Of a DNA stretch of 64,000 nt, positions 52,318 through 59,712 are shown piece by piece; the stretch's first letter is position 1, and every line of letters begins with the position of its first letter. The notes under the pieces are model-generated. The model searched no databases. It was not told the origin of the DNA and was given only the letters and a program-made list of their open reading frames with translations. A program made the translations under genes and the position numbers. This DNA comes from Lacunisphaera sp049322455 (GTDB lineage: Bacteria > Verrucomicrobiota > Verrucomicrobiia > Opitutales > Opitutaceae): positions 1 through 64,000 of the forward strand of contig JBMOQY010000019.1 of the NCBI GenBank assembly GCA_049322455.1, read 5' to 3'.

Positions 52318-53223
52318 ATGCGACTCCTCGCGGACAAACGCCTCGTGATCTTCGGTTGCGGTTACATCGGATCGGCGGTGGCGCAGGCGGCGCTCGCGGC
52401 CGGTGCACGCGTGGAGGCGCTGACGCGCAACGCGGAGAAAGCCGCCGTCTTGCGCGCCACCGGACTCTCCCGCGTCGTGGTGGCGGATCTGGCTTCCACC
52501 ACGTGGCATGGACAGATTGAGCGGGCGCCGGATTTTGTCGTGAACACGGTCAGCTCCGGCGGGCCCGACCAGTACTGGCAGTCCTACGTCGTCGGCATGC
52601 AGTCCATATTGAGCTGGGCGGCGGCCGGACCGGCGCCGGTCGGCACGATGGCCTACACCAGCAGCACCTCGGTCTATCCGCAGGGCGCGGGAGCGGTGGT
52701 GGACGAAACGGCGGAGGCGCCGGGCGCCACGCCCAACGGCCGGATCATCCGCGAATCCGAGGTTCTGCTGGAGAACGCCCCGGCCTCCGCGGTCCGCCGT
52801 CGTTTCATCCTGCGCCTGGCGGGCATTTACGGCCCGGGCCGGCACCACCTGCTCGATCAGCTCCGCGCCGGGACGGAAACGCTGAACGGTTCGGGCGAAC
52901 ACCGCCTCAACCTTGCGCACCGGGACGACATCGTGGCGGCGATTATGGCTTCACTGGTTGCGCCGGCGGAAAACGGCGGGGCGATCTACAATGTCGCCGA
53001 CGACGCCCCGGCTACGCGCGGGGAGGCGGTCGCCTGGCTGTGCGCGCAGCTCGGGCGACCGGTGCCGGCGTTCGACGGTTCGACCGCCGCCCGGCGCGGC
53101 GGGGCGCCGATGCCCGACCGGGTGATCACCAATGCGAAAATCCGTCGCGAACTCGGCTGGATGCCCAAGCATCCTGATTTCCAATCGGGTTTTGGGGAGA
53201 TTCTGAAAAACTGCGCCCGCTAG
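52318..53223 (+). CDS. NAD(P)-binding SDR-family epimerase/dehydratase-like protein (YeeZ-like)
   Basis: This 301-residue protein has the nucleotide motif IFGCGYIGSAVAQAALAAG at 10-28, YTSSTSVYPQGAGAVVDETA and RFILRLAGIYGPGRHHLLDQ. The usual Tyr-x3-Lys of extended SDRs is missing: the expected place reads NGRIIRESEVLL. That fits the YeeZ/YbjT-like atypical branch of unknown reaction. The first gene on the plus strand in the window, it starts at an ATG directly after an inverted-repeat element. A sugar-nucleotide role linked to the glycan operon is possible but not supported by the active site. Confidence 0.75.
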   Translation: MRLLADKRLVIFGCGYIGSAVAQAALAAGARVEALTRNAEKAAVLRATGLSRVVVADLASTTWHGQIERAPDFVVNTVSSGGPDQYWQSYVVGMQSILSWAAAGPAPVGTMAYTSSTSVYPQGAGAVVDETAEAPGATPNGRIIRESEVLLENAPASAVRRRFILRLAGIYGPGRHHLLDQLRAGTETLNGSGEHRLNLAHRDDIVAAIMASLVAPAENGGAIYNVADDAPATRGEAVAWLCAQLGRPVPAFDGSTAARRGGAPMPDRVITNAKIRRELGWMPKHPDFQSGFGEILKNCAR

Positions 53224-53226
53224 CAT

Positions 53227-53296
53227 GTCGTCCCGAGGAGGAATCCAGAACGCCGGGCACCGCGGTCGTTTCTCTGGATTTTCCGTCCGGAATGAC
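53227..53296. repeat. Interspersed hairpin element (GTCATTCC-GGAATCCAGA type)
   Basis: AATCCAGA at 53242-53249 pairs exactly with TCTGGATT at 53273-53280. The outer arms GTCGTCCCGAGGAGG and TCCGTCCGGAATGAC pair imperfectly. This matches the widespread GTCATTCCCGC...GGGAATCCAG hairpin repeats of many bacterial genomes. It lies just after the SDR stop and could act as a transcription end or mRNA stabiliser. Confidence 0.6.
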
Positions 53297-53314
53297 AATT
53301 TCGAGTGCAGGTAT

Positions 53315-53394
53315 CATCCGTGTGCTCCGTGGTTGTGCGGGTTTTGCAGCGCAGATTGTGCGTGATTCGGGCGCGTTCGTGTTCATTAGTGTCC
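53315..53394. repeat. Dispersed CACGGAT/TTCGTG-type repeat remnants
   Basis: CATCCGTGTGCTCCGTGGTT (53315-53334) and CGCGTTCGTGTTCATTAGTG (about 53372-53391) are close relatives, in the opposite orientation, of the tracts at 866-949, 58563-58690 and 59583-59609. They make up most of the 5' region of ybaB. No ORF is present. Confidence 0.5.
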
Positions 53395-53413
53395 CTCTCA
53401 ACCCCTCATTCCC

Positions 53414-53722
53414 ATGGCCGGCGTAGGCAAATTGCTCAAACAAGCCCAGAAGATGCAGCGTCAGATGGAGGAGATGCAAAAATCCCTCGAGACGCGCGAA
53501 CTCGAGGTATCCAGCGGCGGTGGCGCCGTGCGGGTGAAGATCAACGGTGCGGGCAAGTTCCTCGCGCTGAAACTCGACCCTGAGTTCCTGAAGGAAGCTC
53601 CCGGGCTGGTCGAGGAGACGGTGCTCCGCGCCGTGCAGGAGGCCGCCGCGAAGGCCAAGGCCCTCGGCGAATCCGAGATGCAGCGCATTTCCGCCGGCTT
53701 CCAGATGCCGGGCATGCTCTGA
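53414..53722 (+). CDS. ybaB: YbaB/EbfC family nucleoid-associated protein
   Basis: This 102-residue protein has the family's long N-terminal helix (GKLLKQAQKMQRQMEEMQKS), the central strand region EVSSGGGAVRVKINGAGKFL, and a C-terminal helix rich in Ala/Lys. YbaB dimers bind DNA, and the gene commonly sits between dnaX and recR. Here recR follows after 6 bases; dnaX is not adjacent. Length and motif order are normal. Confidence 0.92.
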   Translation: MAGVGKLLKQAQKMQRQMEEMQKSLETRELEVSSGGGAVRVKINGAGKFLALKLDPEFLKEAPGLVEETVLRAVQEAAAKAKALGESEMQRISAGFQMPGML

Positions 53723-53728
53723 GGTGCG

Positions 53729-54319
53729 ATGACTCCTGCCCTCGAACAATTGCAGAAGGCGCTGAAGCAACTGCCCGGCATCGGCTACCGCTCGGCCGAG
53801 CGGATCGCCCTGCACCTGCTGGTCGAGAAGCCCGCGCGCCTGCCCGAGCTGGTGACGGCGCTGCAGTCCGCCGCGAAGGGCGTGCGCCGTTGCACCCTCT
53901 GCGGCAACCTCGCGGAGGAGGAGCACTGCCCGATCTGCGCCGACGAGAAGCGTCGCACCGGCCAGGTGTGCGTGGTCGAGAACGTGCAGGACCTCGCCGC
54001 CCTCGAACGCTCGGGCGCCTATCGCGGCCGCTACCACGTCCTGCACGGCAAGCTCTCGCCGATCCGCGGGGTCGCGCCGGAGGATCTCAACCTCGCCGCC
54101 CTGCTCGCCCGCGTCGGGAGCGGCGAAGTGACGGAGCTGATTCTCGCGCTCTCCAACGACGTCGAAGGCGAGGCGACCTGCCATTACCTCACGGAGCGCC
54201 TGCCGAAGAGTGGCTTCACCGTCACGCGCATCGGCTTCGGCCTGCCCAGCGGCGGCGGGGTGCTCTATGCCGACGCCGTCACGCTCAAGAGCGCCCTCGA
54301 AGGGCGCCGGAGCTACTGA
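53729..54319 (+). CDS. recR: Recombination mediator protein RecR
   Basis: This 196-residue protein has a helix-hairpin-helix LPGIGYRSAERIALHLL at 15-31 and a zinc finger with Cys55, Cys58, Cys67 and Cys70 (RRCTLCGN and EHCPIC). A Toprim domain follows (VCVVENVQDLAALERSGAYR; HGKLSPIRGVAPEDL), then the C-terminal Walker-B-like end. RecR forms a clamp with RecO/RecF to load RecA at gaps. It is co-transcribed with ybaB. Confidence 0.95.
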   Translation: MTPALEQLQKALKQLPGIGYRSAERIALHLLVEKPARLPELVTALQSAAKGVRRCTLCGNLAEEEHCPICADEKRRTGQVCVVENVQDLAALERSGAYRGRYHVLHGKLSPIRGVAPEDLNLAALLARVGSGEVTELILALSNDVEGEATCHYLTERLPKSGFTVTRIGFGLPSGGGVLYADAVTLKSALEGRRSY

Positions 54320-54377
54320 GCCACTGAGGACTTGCGAACCGGGCGGCGGCTGGCTTTAGTCGGCGCGTTCTTTTCCT

Positions 54378-54452
54378 GCGCCATTAGTATATCGGCTATT
54401 ATGCGTGCTTCCCAAGCATGAGAGGAGGGTTCGATTCCCTCATGGCGCACCA
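54378..54452 (+). tRNA. tRNA-Gly (anticodon CCC), CCA encoded
   Basis: The 7-bp acceptor stem GCGCCAT/ATGGCGC is at 54378-54384 and 54442-54448, with discriminator A at 54449 and an encoded CCA at 54450-54452. The anticodon stem CGTGC/GCATG encloses TTCCCAA, giving anticodon CCC. The T arm GAGGG-TTCGATT-CCCTC is perfect. The D stem is weak, with one mismatch, as in many tRNA-Gly(CCC) genes. The gene starts 58 bases after the recR stop. Confidence 0.93.
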
Positions 54453-54463
54453 CCTGCCGTCGT

Positions 54464-54530
54464 CCCGCCGAGCGGGTCCGGGCGAGGCACCTCGCCGAAG
54501 CTCCGCGAACGGAGGCAGGCTGCTTGCAGC
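54464..54530 (+). other. Four consecutive small hairpins downstream of tRNA-Gly
   Basis: CCCGC-CGA-GCGGG (54464-54476), GGCGAG-GCAC-CTCGCC (54481-54496), CTCCG-CGAA-CGGAG (54501-54514) and GCTGC-TT-GCAGC (54519-54530) follow one another with 4-base gaps and perfect stems. No T-run follows. They could be the tRNA transcript's 3' end, a structured leader of the Cys-rich gene at 54611, or a small RNA. The remaining 80 bases to 54610 show nothing further. Confidence 0.45.
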
Positions 54531-54610
54531 AAACGCCCTCCGCCTGGCCGGAACCCGGGAACCCATCGCCCCGCTTTCTGTCCATCATCAGCTCAACCCC
54601 CGCATATCCC

Positions 54611-54850
54611 ATGAAAACGCTCCGCATGATCCTGGCTCTTGCCATTGTCGGTTTCGTTGCCGCCGCCCTCCAGGCTGGCGAGGAAAAGAAGGAATCCAAG
54701 GCCGCCGGCTGTTGCGCCAAGGCCGAGGCCAAGGGCGAAAAATGCACCCACGAGTGCTGCGCCGAGGCCGCCAAGGCCGGCAACAACTGCGAAAAATGCA
54801 AAGGCAGCGGCAAGATCGAGAAGAAGGCCGAGCACGAGCACAAGAAGTAG
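54611..54850 (+). CDS. Small exported Cys-rich protein, metal-binding candidate
   Basis: This 79-residue protein has a signal peptide at 1-22 (MKTLRMILALAIVGFVAAAL). The mature part of about 57 residues is Lys/Glu/Ala-rich with seven cysteines in the patterns AAGCCAK, KCTHECCAE and NCEKCKGSG, and a His-rich tail (EHEHKK). The CC, CxxxCC and CxxC spacing plus His suggests binding of a metal such as zinc or copper in the periplasm. No family is recognised. The ATG at 54611 opens the signal peptide. A terminator-like hairpin follows at 54888. Confidence 0.7.
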   Translation: MKTLRMILALAIVGFVAAALQAGEEKKESKAAGCCAKAEAKGEKCTHECCAEAAKAGNNCEKCKGSGKIEKKAEHEHKK

Positions 54851-54887
54851 TGACGCAGGGCGTCTCCGTCTTGCGGACAAACTCGCC

Positions 54888-54916
54888 GCCGCGCCCCGAT
54901 ACCGGGCGCGGCTTTC
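54888..54916 (+). terminator. Probable terminator hairpin after the Cys-rich gene
   Basis: GCCGCGCCC (54888-54896) and GGGCGCGGC (54904-54912) form a 9-bp stem with a 7-base loop, followed by TTTC. The T-run is short, so termination would be moderate. A second hairpin (GCACCGG-TC-CCGGTGC, 54932-54947) follows in this convergent gap before dxs. Confidence 0.5.
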
Positions 54917-54991
54917 AGGCCCATGTAGGGCGCACCGGTCCCGGTGCTGCGCCGGGAGCAAGGAGAAATGCACGGCGGCCCGGCCCACCGC

Positions 54992-56929
54992 TCACCGCAC
55001 GTCCGCGGTGGCGCGGCCGTGCTGCAGGCTGCGCCAGCGTGCGCTGACCCGCGCGAAGATGTCGTCGGGGGCGAGGCCGTGGTTGGCGCGCAGCAGCTCG
55101 ACGCTGCTGCCGTGCTCCACGAATTTGTCGGGCCAGCCGACGCGCTCGACCGGCGTGGGGCAGTGCGCTTCCTGCAGGGCTTCGAGCACCGCGCTGCCGA
55201 AGCCGCCGGCGAGGACGTGGTCCTCCATGGTCACGAGCAGCGGCACGACGGCGGCCTGGCTGAGCAGGAGGTTGCGGTCGAGCGGCTTGACGAAGCGGGC
55301 GTTCACCACGCCGACGGAGATGTGTTCCTCGCGTTCGAGACGCTGCGCCAATTTGCGCGCTTCCTGCACCATCGGGCCGAGCGCCCAGATGACGACGTTG
55401 GTGCCGACCTTGAGCAGCTCCGCCTGGCCGACGGGCACGAGGGCGGGCTCGGTCTTGACCGCCGCGCCGGTGCCGGCGCCGCGCGGATAGCGGATGAAGC
55501 CGGGGCCGGGCAGGTGCAGGCTGGTGTGCAGCATGTCCACCAGCTCGTCCTCGTCCTTGGGCTGCATGACCGTGGCGTTGGGCACGCAGCGGAGGTAGCT
55601 GAGGTCGAACAGGCCGTGGTGCGTTGGCCCGTCGTTGGGCGACAGGCCGGCGCGGTCCAGGCAGAAGGTGACCGGCAGGTTCTGCAGGGCGACGTCGTGG
55701 ATCACCATGTCGTAGGCGCGCTGCAGGAAGGTCGAGTAGATGGCGCAGACCGGACGGAAGCCCTTGGTCGCGAGGCCGGCGGCGAAGAGCACGGCGTGCT
55801 CCTCGGCGATGCCCACGTCGAAGAACTGCGCCGGCACCTCCCGGGCGAGCTGGGAGAGACCGGTACCGCTGGGCATGGCGCCGGTGATGCCGAGCACCTT
55901 GGGGTTGGCGCGGGCGAAGCGGGCCAGCGCGGCGCCGAACACGTCCTGATAGGCGGGCGGCGTGCCGGGGATGGGCTTCAGGCTCTCGCCGGTCTCGGGG
56001 TCGAAGGGGCTGGCGCCGTGGAATTTCTCGGGGTGGGCGAGGGCGGCCTCGAGGCCCTTGCCCTTCTTGGTCAGCACGTGGATGAGCACGGGCACGTCGC
56101 AGTGCTTGGCGAACTCGAGGTTCTTGACCAGCGCGTCGAGGTTGTGGCCGTCCACCGGGCCGAGGTAGCGCAGGCCGAATTTCTCGAAGAGCGACGATTC
56201 GACGAAGAAGTCCTTCGTCTCGCGCTTCCACTTGTTATAGACCTTGTTCATCTCCACGCCGGCGGGGAAGCTCTTGAAGAAGGCCTCCACGTCGTGGTGC
56301 AGCTTGTTGTAGGTCGGGTTGGTGCTGAGCCGGTTCAGGTAGCCGGCGATGGCGCCGACGTTCTTCGCGATGGACCATTCGTTGTCGTTGAGGATGACGA
56401 TCAGGCGCTTCGTGGAGCTGACGACGTTGTTGAGCGCCTCGAGCGTGACGCCGCAGGTGAACGCCGCGTCGCCGCACACGGCTACGACGTGCTCGTGGGA
56501 GCCGCGCAGGTCGCGGGCGGTGGCCATGCCGAGGGCGGCGGACAGCGCGGTGCCGGCGTGGCCCGCGCCGAAGGCGTCGTGCGGGCTCTCGCTGCGGCAG
56601 AGGAAGCCCGAGGCGCCGCCGGTCTTGCGCAGCCTGGCGAAGTAGTCGCCGCCGCGGCCGGTGAGCAGCTTGTGCACGTAACCTTGGTGCGCGACGTCGA
56701 ACACGAGCTGATCCTCCGGCGTCGTGAACACGCGGTGCAGCGCGATGGTCAGCTCGACCACGCCGAGGTTGGGTCCGACATGGCCGCCGTTGCGCGAGGT
56801 GACCTCGATGAGCTTGTCGCGGATCTCCTCGGCGAGCTGCGGGAGCTGTTCGGGTGCGAGGGCCTTGACGTCGGCGGGGCCGGCGATACGGGAAAGGAGG
56901 GGGGGCGGGACGGTCGCGGAGGTGCTCAT
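54992..56929 (-). CDS. dxs: 1-deoxy-D-xylulose-5-phosphate synthase
   Basis: This 645-residue thiamine-diphosphate enzyme is the first step of the MEP isoprenoid pathway (pyruvate plus glyceraldehyde 3-phosphate). RNGGHVGPNLGVVELTIALH (46-65), FDVAHQGYVHKLLTGR with catalytic His81, and CGDAAFTCGVTLEALNN (152-168) are visible. The last is the TPP motif with Ala in place of the second Gly of GDG. The C-terminal domain has GLATKGFRPVCAIYSTFLQR and SPNDGPTHHGLFDLSYLRC. The ATG at 56929 gives a normal length. It follows xseB in the same direction, a common pairing. Confidence 0.94.
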   Translation of the reverse strand: MSTSATVPPPLLSRIAGPADVKALAPEQLPQLAEEIRDKLIEVTSRNGGHVGPNLGVVELTIALHRVFTTPEDQLVFDVAHQGYVHKLLTGRGGDYFARLRKTGGASGFLCRSESPHDAFGAGHAGTALSAALGMATARDLRGSHEHVVAVCGDAAFTCGVTLEALNNVVSSTKRLIVILNDNEWSIAKNVGAIAGYLNRLSTNPTYNKLHHDVEAFFKSFPAGVEMNKVYNKWKRETKDFFVESSLFEKFGLRYLGPVDGHNLDALVKNLEFAKHCDVPVLIHVLTKKGKGLEAALAHPEKFHGASPFDPETGESLKPIPGTPPAYQDVFGAALARFARANPKVLGITGAMPSGTGLSQLAREVPAQFFDVGIAEEHAVLFAAGLATKGFRPVCAIYSTFLQRAYDMVIHDVALQNLPVTFCLDRAGLSPNDGPTHHGLFDLSYLRCVPNATVMQPKDEDELVDMLHTSLHLPGPGFIRYPRGAGTGAAVKTEPALVPVGQAELLKVGTNVVIWALGPMVQEARKLAQRLEREEHISVGVVNARFVKPLDRNLLLSQAAVVPLLVTMEDHVLAGGFGSAVLEALQEAHCPTPVERVGWPDKFVEHGSSVELLRANHGLAPDDIFARVSARWRSLQHGRATADVR

Positions 56930-56951
56930 CGTGCGAGGTGGGGCCGGCGGC

Positions 56952-57230
56952 TTACTCCGCACGCGTGGACTCGAAGGCCTCGAAGGACGCGCTGCCGTCC
57001 TTCGCCTTCTTCAGTTTCTCGATCTTGAGTTCGGCGTCCTTCAGGCGGCTCTCACAGACCTTGAGGAGCTTGGCGCCCTCCTCGTATTTGGCGAGGAGTT
57101 CGGCCAGCGGCACCTCGCCCGATTCCATCGAATCAACGATGGCTTCGAGTTTGGTCAGGGCAGCCTCGAAACTGAGCTTGGCGGTCTTTTCTGAATCCAC
57201 GCGCGCACTGTGCGCCCCGGCACAGGGCAT
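56952..57230 (-). CDS. xseB: Exodeoxyribonuclease VII small subunit
   Basis: This protein of about 92 residues contains the two-helix XseB core: LSFEAALTKLEAIVDSMESG and then EVPLAELLAKYEEGAKLLKV. A Lys-rich C-terminal part follows. XseB binds the large subunit XseA and is needed for single-strand DNA exonuclease activity. The ATG at 57230 gives a 19-residue lead before the core; a GTG at 57200 would give 82 residues, closer to the family mean, so the start is uncertain. xseA is not in the window. The gap to dxs is 22 bases. Confidence 0.87.
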   Translation of the reverse strand: MPCAGAHSARVDSEKTAKLSFEAALTKLEAIVDSMESGEVPLAELLAKYEEGAKLLKVCESRLKDAELKIEKLKKAKDGSASFEAFESTRAE

Positions 57231-57308
57231 TTCAACAAATCTTTGGCGGAACGTTGGCGGGCAGCGATTTGGACTGGCACACCGGGGAAATCAGGGTCCA
57301 CTGAGCCC

Positions 57309-58547
57309 ATGCATTGGCTGCCCCTGACAGTCATCGGTCTCCTGCTCGCCCGTCTCCTCGCCCAGCTCGGCCTGGAGGCGCTCAACCGTGCGGAGGTGCG
57401 GCGCAACGCGGGAGCGCTGCCGTCGGCGCTCGAAGGTGTGATGGACGCCGCCACCTACGCCAAGTCCGCGGACTACACGCTGGCGAAAAGCCGGTTCGCG
57501 TCGGTCGAGCTCCTCTACGATGCCGTCGTGCTGGTGGCCGTCCTCTTCAGCGGCCTGCTGCCTTGGCTGTGGACGCGTTTCGACGCGCTGGCGCCGGGCG
57601 CGGCGTGGAGCGGGGCGCTGTATCTGGCCGTGACGATGCTCCTGCTCGGCCTGCCGGGTCTGCCGCTGGCCTGGTGGGCGCAGTTCCGGCTGGAGGCGCG
57701 TTTCGGCTTCAACCAGAGCACACTGCGGCTGTGGATCACCGACCAGATCAAATCCACGCTGCTCGGCCTGCTCATCGGCTTCCCGCTCGCGTGGGCGGTG
57801 CTCGCGCTGGTGGCGCGGGCGGGGTCGCTGTGGTGGGTCTGGGGTTTCGCGCTGCTGTTCGGGTTCCAGCTCCTGATGCTCGTGCTCTATCCGAAGCTCA
57901 TCCTGCCGCTCTTCAACAAGCTCACGCCCCTGCCCGAGGGCGAGGCACGCACGCGCCTGCTGGCGCTGGCCGACCGCACCGGCTTCCGCGCGCAGACCAT
58001 CGAGGTCATGGACGGCTCGAAGCGCTCCGCGCACTCCAACGCCTTCTTCACCGGCTTCGGCCGCTTCCGGCGCATCGTCCTCTTCGACACGCTCATGGCG
58101 CAGCTCGCGCAGCCGGAGCTGGAGGCCGTGCTGGCGCACGAGATCGGACACTACAAACGCGGGCACATTCCGCAGCGCCTCGTCACGGTCGGCCTGCTCC
58201 AGTTCGGCGCCTTCGCCGTCGTCGCATGGCTGGCGCAGGCGCCGTGGTTCAACGCCGCCTTCGGCCTGCCGGCCGGCGCCACCGCGCCGACCTTCCTGCT
58301 CTTCGGCCTGCTTGGCGGGCTGGCGACCTTCTGGTTCACACCGCTGGGCAACTGGGTGTCGCGGAAACACGAATACGAGGCCGACGCCTTCGCCCGCGAC
58401 GCCATGGGCGGGCCGGCCGAGCTCTCGGGCGCCCTGCGCAAGCTCTCGCAGAAGAACCTGGCGAACCTCACGCCGCACCCGCTCTACAGCGCCGTGTATT
58501 ACTCGCACCCCACGCTCGTGGAGCGCGAACGCGCGCTGCGGTCCTGA
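57309..58547 (+). CDS. M48 family (Ste24/CAAX prenyl protease 1-like) membrane metallopeptidase
   Basis: This 412-residue protein has about seven membrane helices. The zinc site HEIGH is at 277-281, with a third ligand Glu in HEYEADAFARD near 354-364. DGSKRSAHSNAFFTGFGRFR (235-254) and the wide inner-chamber layout fit Ste24/HtpX-type M48A enzymes. The ATG at 57309 is chosen because it opens the first helix; an extra 33-residue upstream extension is shadow sequence. Bacterial members are thought to clear membrane proteins. It is transcribed away from xseB. Confidence 0.9.
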   Translation: MHWLPLTVIGLLLARLLAQLGLEALNRAEVRRNAGALPSALEGVMDAATYAKSADYTLAKSRFASVELLYDAVVLVAVLFSGLLPWLWTRFDALAPGAAWSGALYLAVTMLLLGLPGLPLAWWAQFRLEARFGFNQSTLRLWITDQIKSTLLGLLIGFPLAWAVLALVARAGSLWWVWGFALLFGFQLLMLVLYPKLILPLFNKLTPLPEGEARTRLLALADRTGFRAQTIEVMDGSKRSAHSNAFFTGFGRFRRIVLFDTLMAQLAQPELEAVLAHEIGHYKRGHIPQRLVTVGLLQFGAFAVVAWLAQAPWFNAAFGLPAGATAPTFLLFGLLGGLATFWFTPLGNWVSRKHEYEADAFARDAMGGPAELSGALRKLSQKNLANLTPHPLYSAVYYSHPTLVERERALRS

Positions 58548-58562
58548 TCTGAGCCGCGGATC

Positions 58563-58607
58563 ACACGGATGGTCACGGAGAAGCGAATGCAGAGTGTCCA
58601 TCCGTGT
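58563..58607. repeat. Inverted CACGGATGG repeat before the phosphoesterase gene
   Basis: ACACGGATGG at 58563-58572 is the exact reverse complement of CCATCCGTGT at 58598-58607, with further CACGGA/TCCGTG words around both. It belongs to the dispersed family seen at 866-949, 53315-53394 and 59583-59609. The same tract continues to about 58690 and seems to overlap the start of the next gene. Confidence 0.65.
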
Positions 58608-58651
58608 TTATCCGTGCAGTCAGTGGTCAAAACTGCCTCCTTGGTGTCGTC

Positions 58652-59554
58652 ATGACCTTTCTGCGCCTTTTGTGCCTTATTGCGGCCAACCTGCTCTTTG
58701 GCTGGGCGGCCCGGGCGGGGATCACGGTGGCCACTTACAACGTTGAGAACTACACGCTCGCGAACCGCCTGGTGGATGGCGTCTATCGCGAGGCCTATCC
58801 CAAGCCCGAGAGGGAGAAGGCGGCCCTGCGGCGGGTGATCGCCGCCATCGCGCCCGACGTGCTCGCCGTGCAGGAGATGGGCGCGCAGCCCTACCTCGAC
58901 GAGTTCCAGCGCGAGTTGCGGCAGGCCGGGCTGGATTATCCGCACGCGGTCGTGCTCGATGCCGCCGATGCGGACCGGCACGTGGCCGTGCTGTCGAAGC
59001 TGCCGTTCAAGGAGGTGAAGCGCCACGCCGGGGTGCCGCTCACGTATTTCGGCCGGCCCGAGCGCGTGCGGCGCGGCGTGCTGGAGGCGGTCTTCGCGAC
59101 GGACCGGGGCGATGTGTCGCTGTTCGTGATCCACCTGAAGAGCAAATACACCGAGCGGCAGGATGATCCCGAGGCCGCGCGCCAGCGCGCGCTCGAGGCC
59201 GAGGCGGTGCGCGACCTTGTGCTCGCGCGCTTCCCCGATCCGTCGCGGGCGATGTTCATCGTCGCCGGCGACTGGAACGACACCCGCGGCACGCGGCCGG
59301 TGCGCGCCCTGCAGAAGCGGGGCGACCTCGTGATCGGCGAACTGGTCGAGGCCCGGGACTCCCAGGGCGAGACGTGGACCCACTACTTCCGCCGTGAGGA
59401 CCTCTACAGCCGGATCGATTTCCTGCTGGTCTCGCCCGGTTTGCAGCCGCTTGTTGCCGGGGGAAAGGCCCGCATCCACGACGGCCTGGGCACCACCGAA
59501 GCCAGCGACCACCGCGCGGTGTGGATGGAATTGGATCTCCACCCGAAGAAATAA
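58652..59554 (+). CDS. Exported endonuclease/exonuclease/phosphatase (EEP) fold protein
   Basis: This 300-residue protein has a signal peptide at 1-22 (MTFLRLLCLIAANLLFGWAA). The EEP core has TYNVENYTL with Asn30, DVLAVQEMG with Glu75, FVIHLKSKYTE, IVAGDWNDTRGTRPVRALQ as the Asp/Asn metal pair, IDFLLVSPG, and the terminal SDHRAVWMEL Asp-His pair. All catalytic residues are present, so a Mg-dependent phosphodiesterase or nuclease is expected in the periplasm. The ATG at 58652 and the first codons lie in a dispersed repeat. An earlier start at 58604 would add 16 residues. Confidence 0.85.
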   Translation: MTFLRLLCLIAANLLFGWAARAGITVATYNVENYTLANRLVDGVYREAYPKPEREKAALRRVIAAIAPDVLAVQEMGAQPYLDEFQRELRQAGLDYPHAVVLDAADADRHVAVLSKLPFKEVKRHAGVPLTYFGRPERVRRGVLEAVFATDRGDVSLFVIHLKSKYTERQDDPEAARQRALEAEAVRDLVLARFPDPSRAMFIVAGDWNDTRGTRPVRALQKRGDLVIGELVEARDSQGETWTHYFRREDLYSRIDFLLVSPGLQPLVAGGKARIHDGLGTTEASDHRAVWMELDLHPKK

Positions 59555-59582
59555 TTCACTCGCCCAGGGCTGTTGATTTTAG

Positions 59583-59609
59583 CCACGGATGGCACGGATG
59601 AACACGGAT
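59583..59609. repeat. Tandem CACGGAT words (dispersed repeat copy)
   Basis: CCACGGATGGCACGGATGAA followed by CACGGAT holds three spaced copies of CACGGAT in 27 bases. It lies in the 158-base gap between the phosphoesterase and a pseudogene and is the clearest copy of this family. Nothing else is seen in 59610-59712. Confidence 0.6.
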
Positions 59610-59712
59610 GCCGTGCCCAGATTCTTCGACTTGCGCCGCGTTTCGATAGGAACTTCTTGGGAGCGTTTTCTCTGTGCGCTCTGAAGCCCCGGTGTCGAGA
59701 AAACCCGCGGGT

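Noticed and set aside
54464..54530. CRISPR-like or tandem repeat array
   Set aside because: The four hairpins differ in sequence and there are no equal spacers; no cas gene is present.
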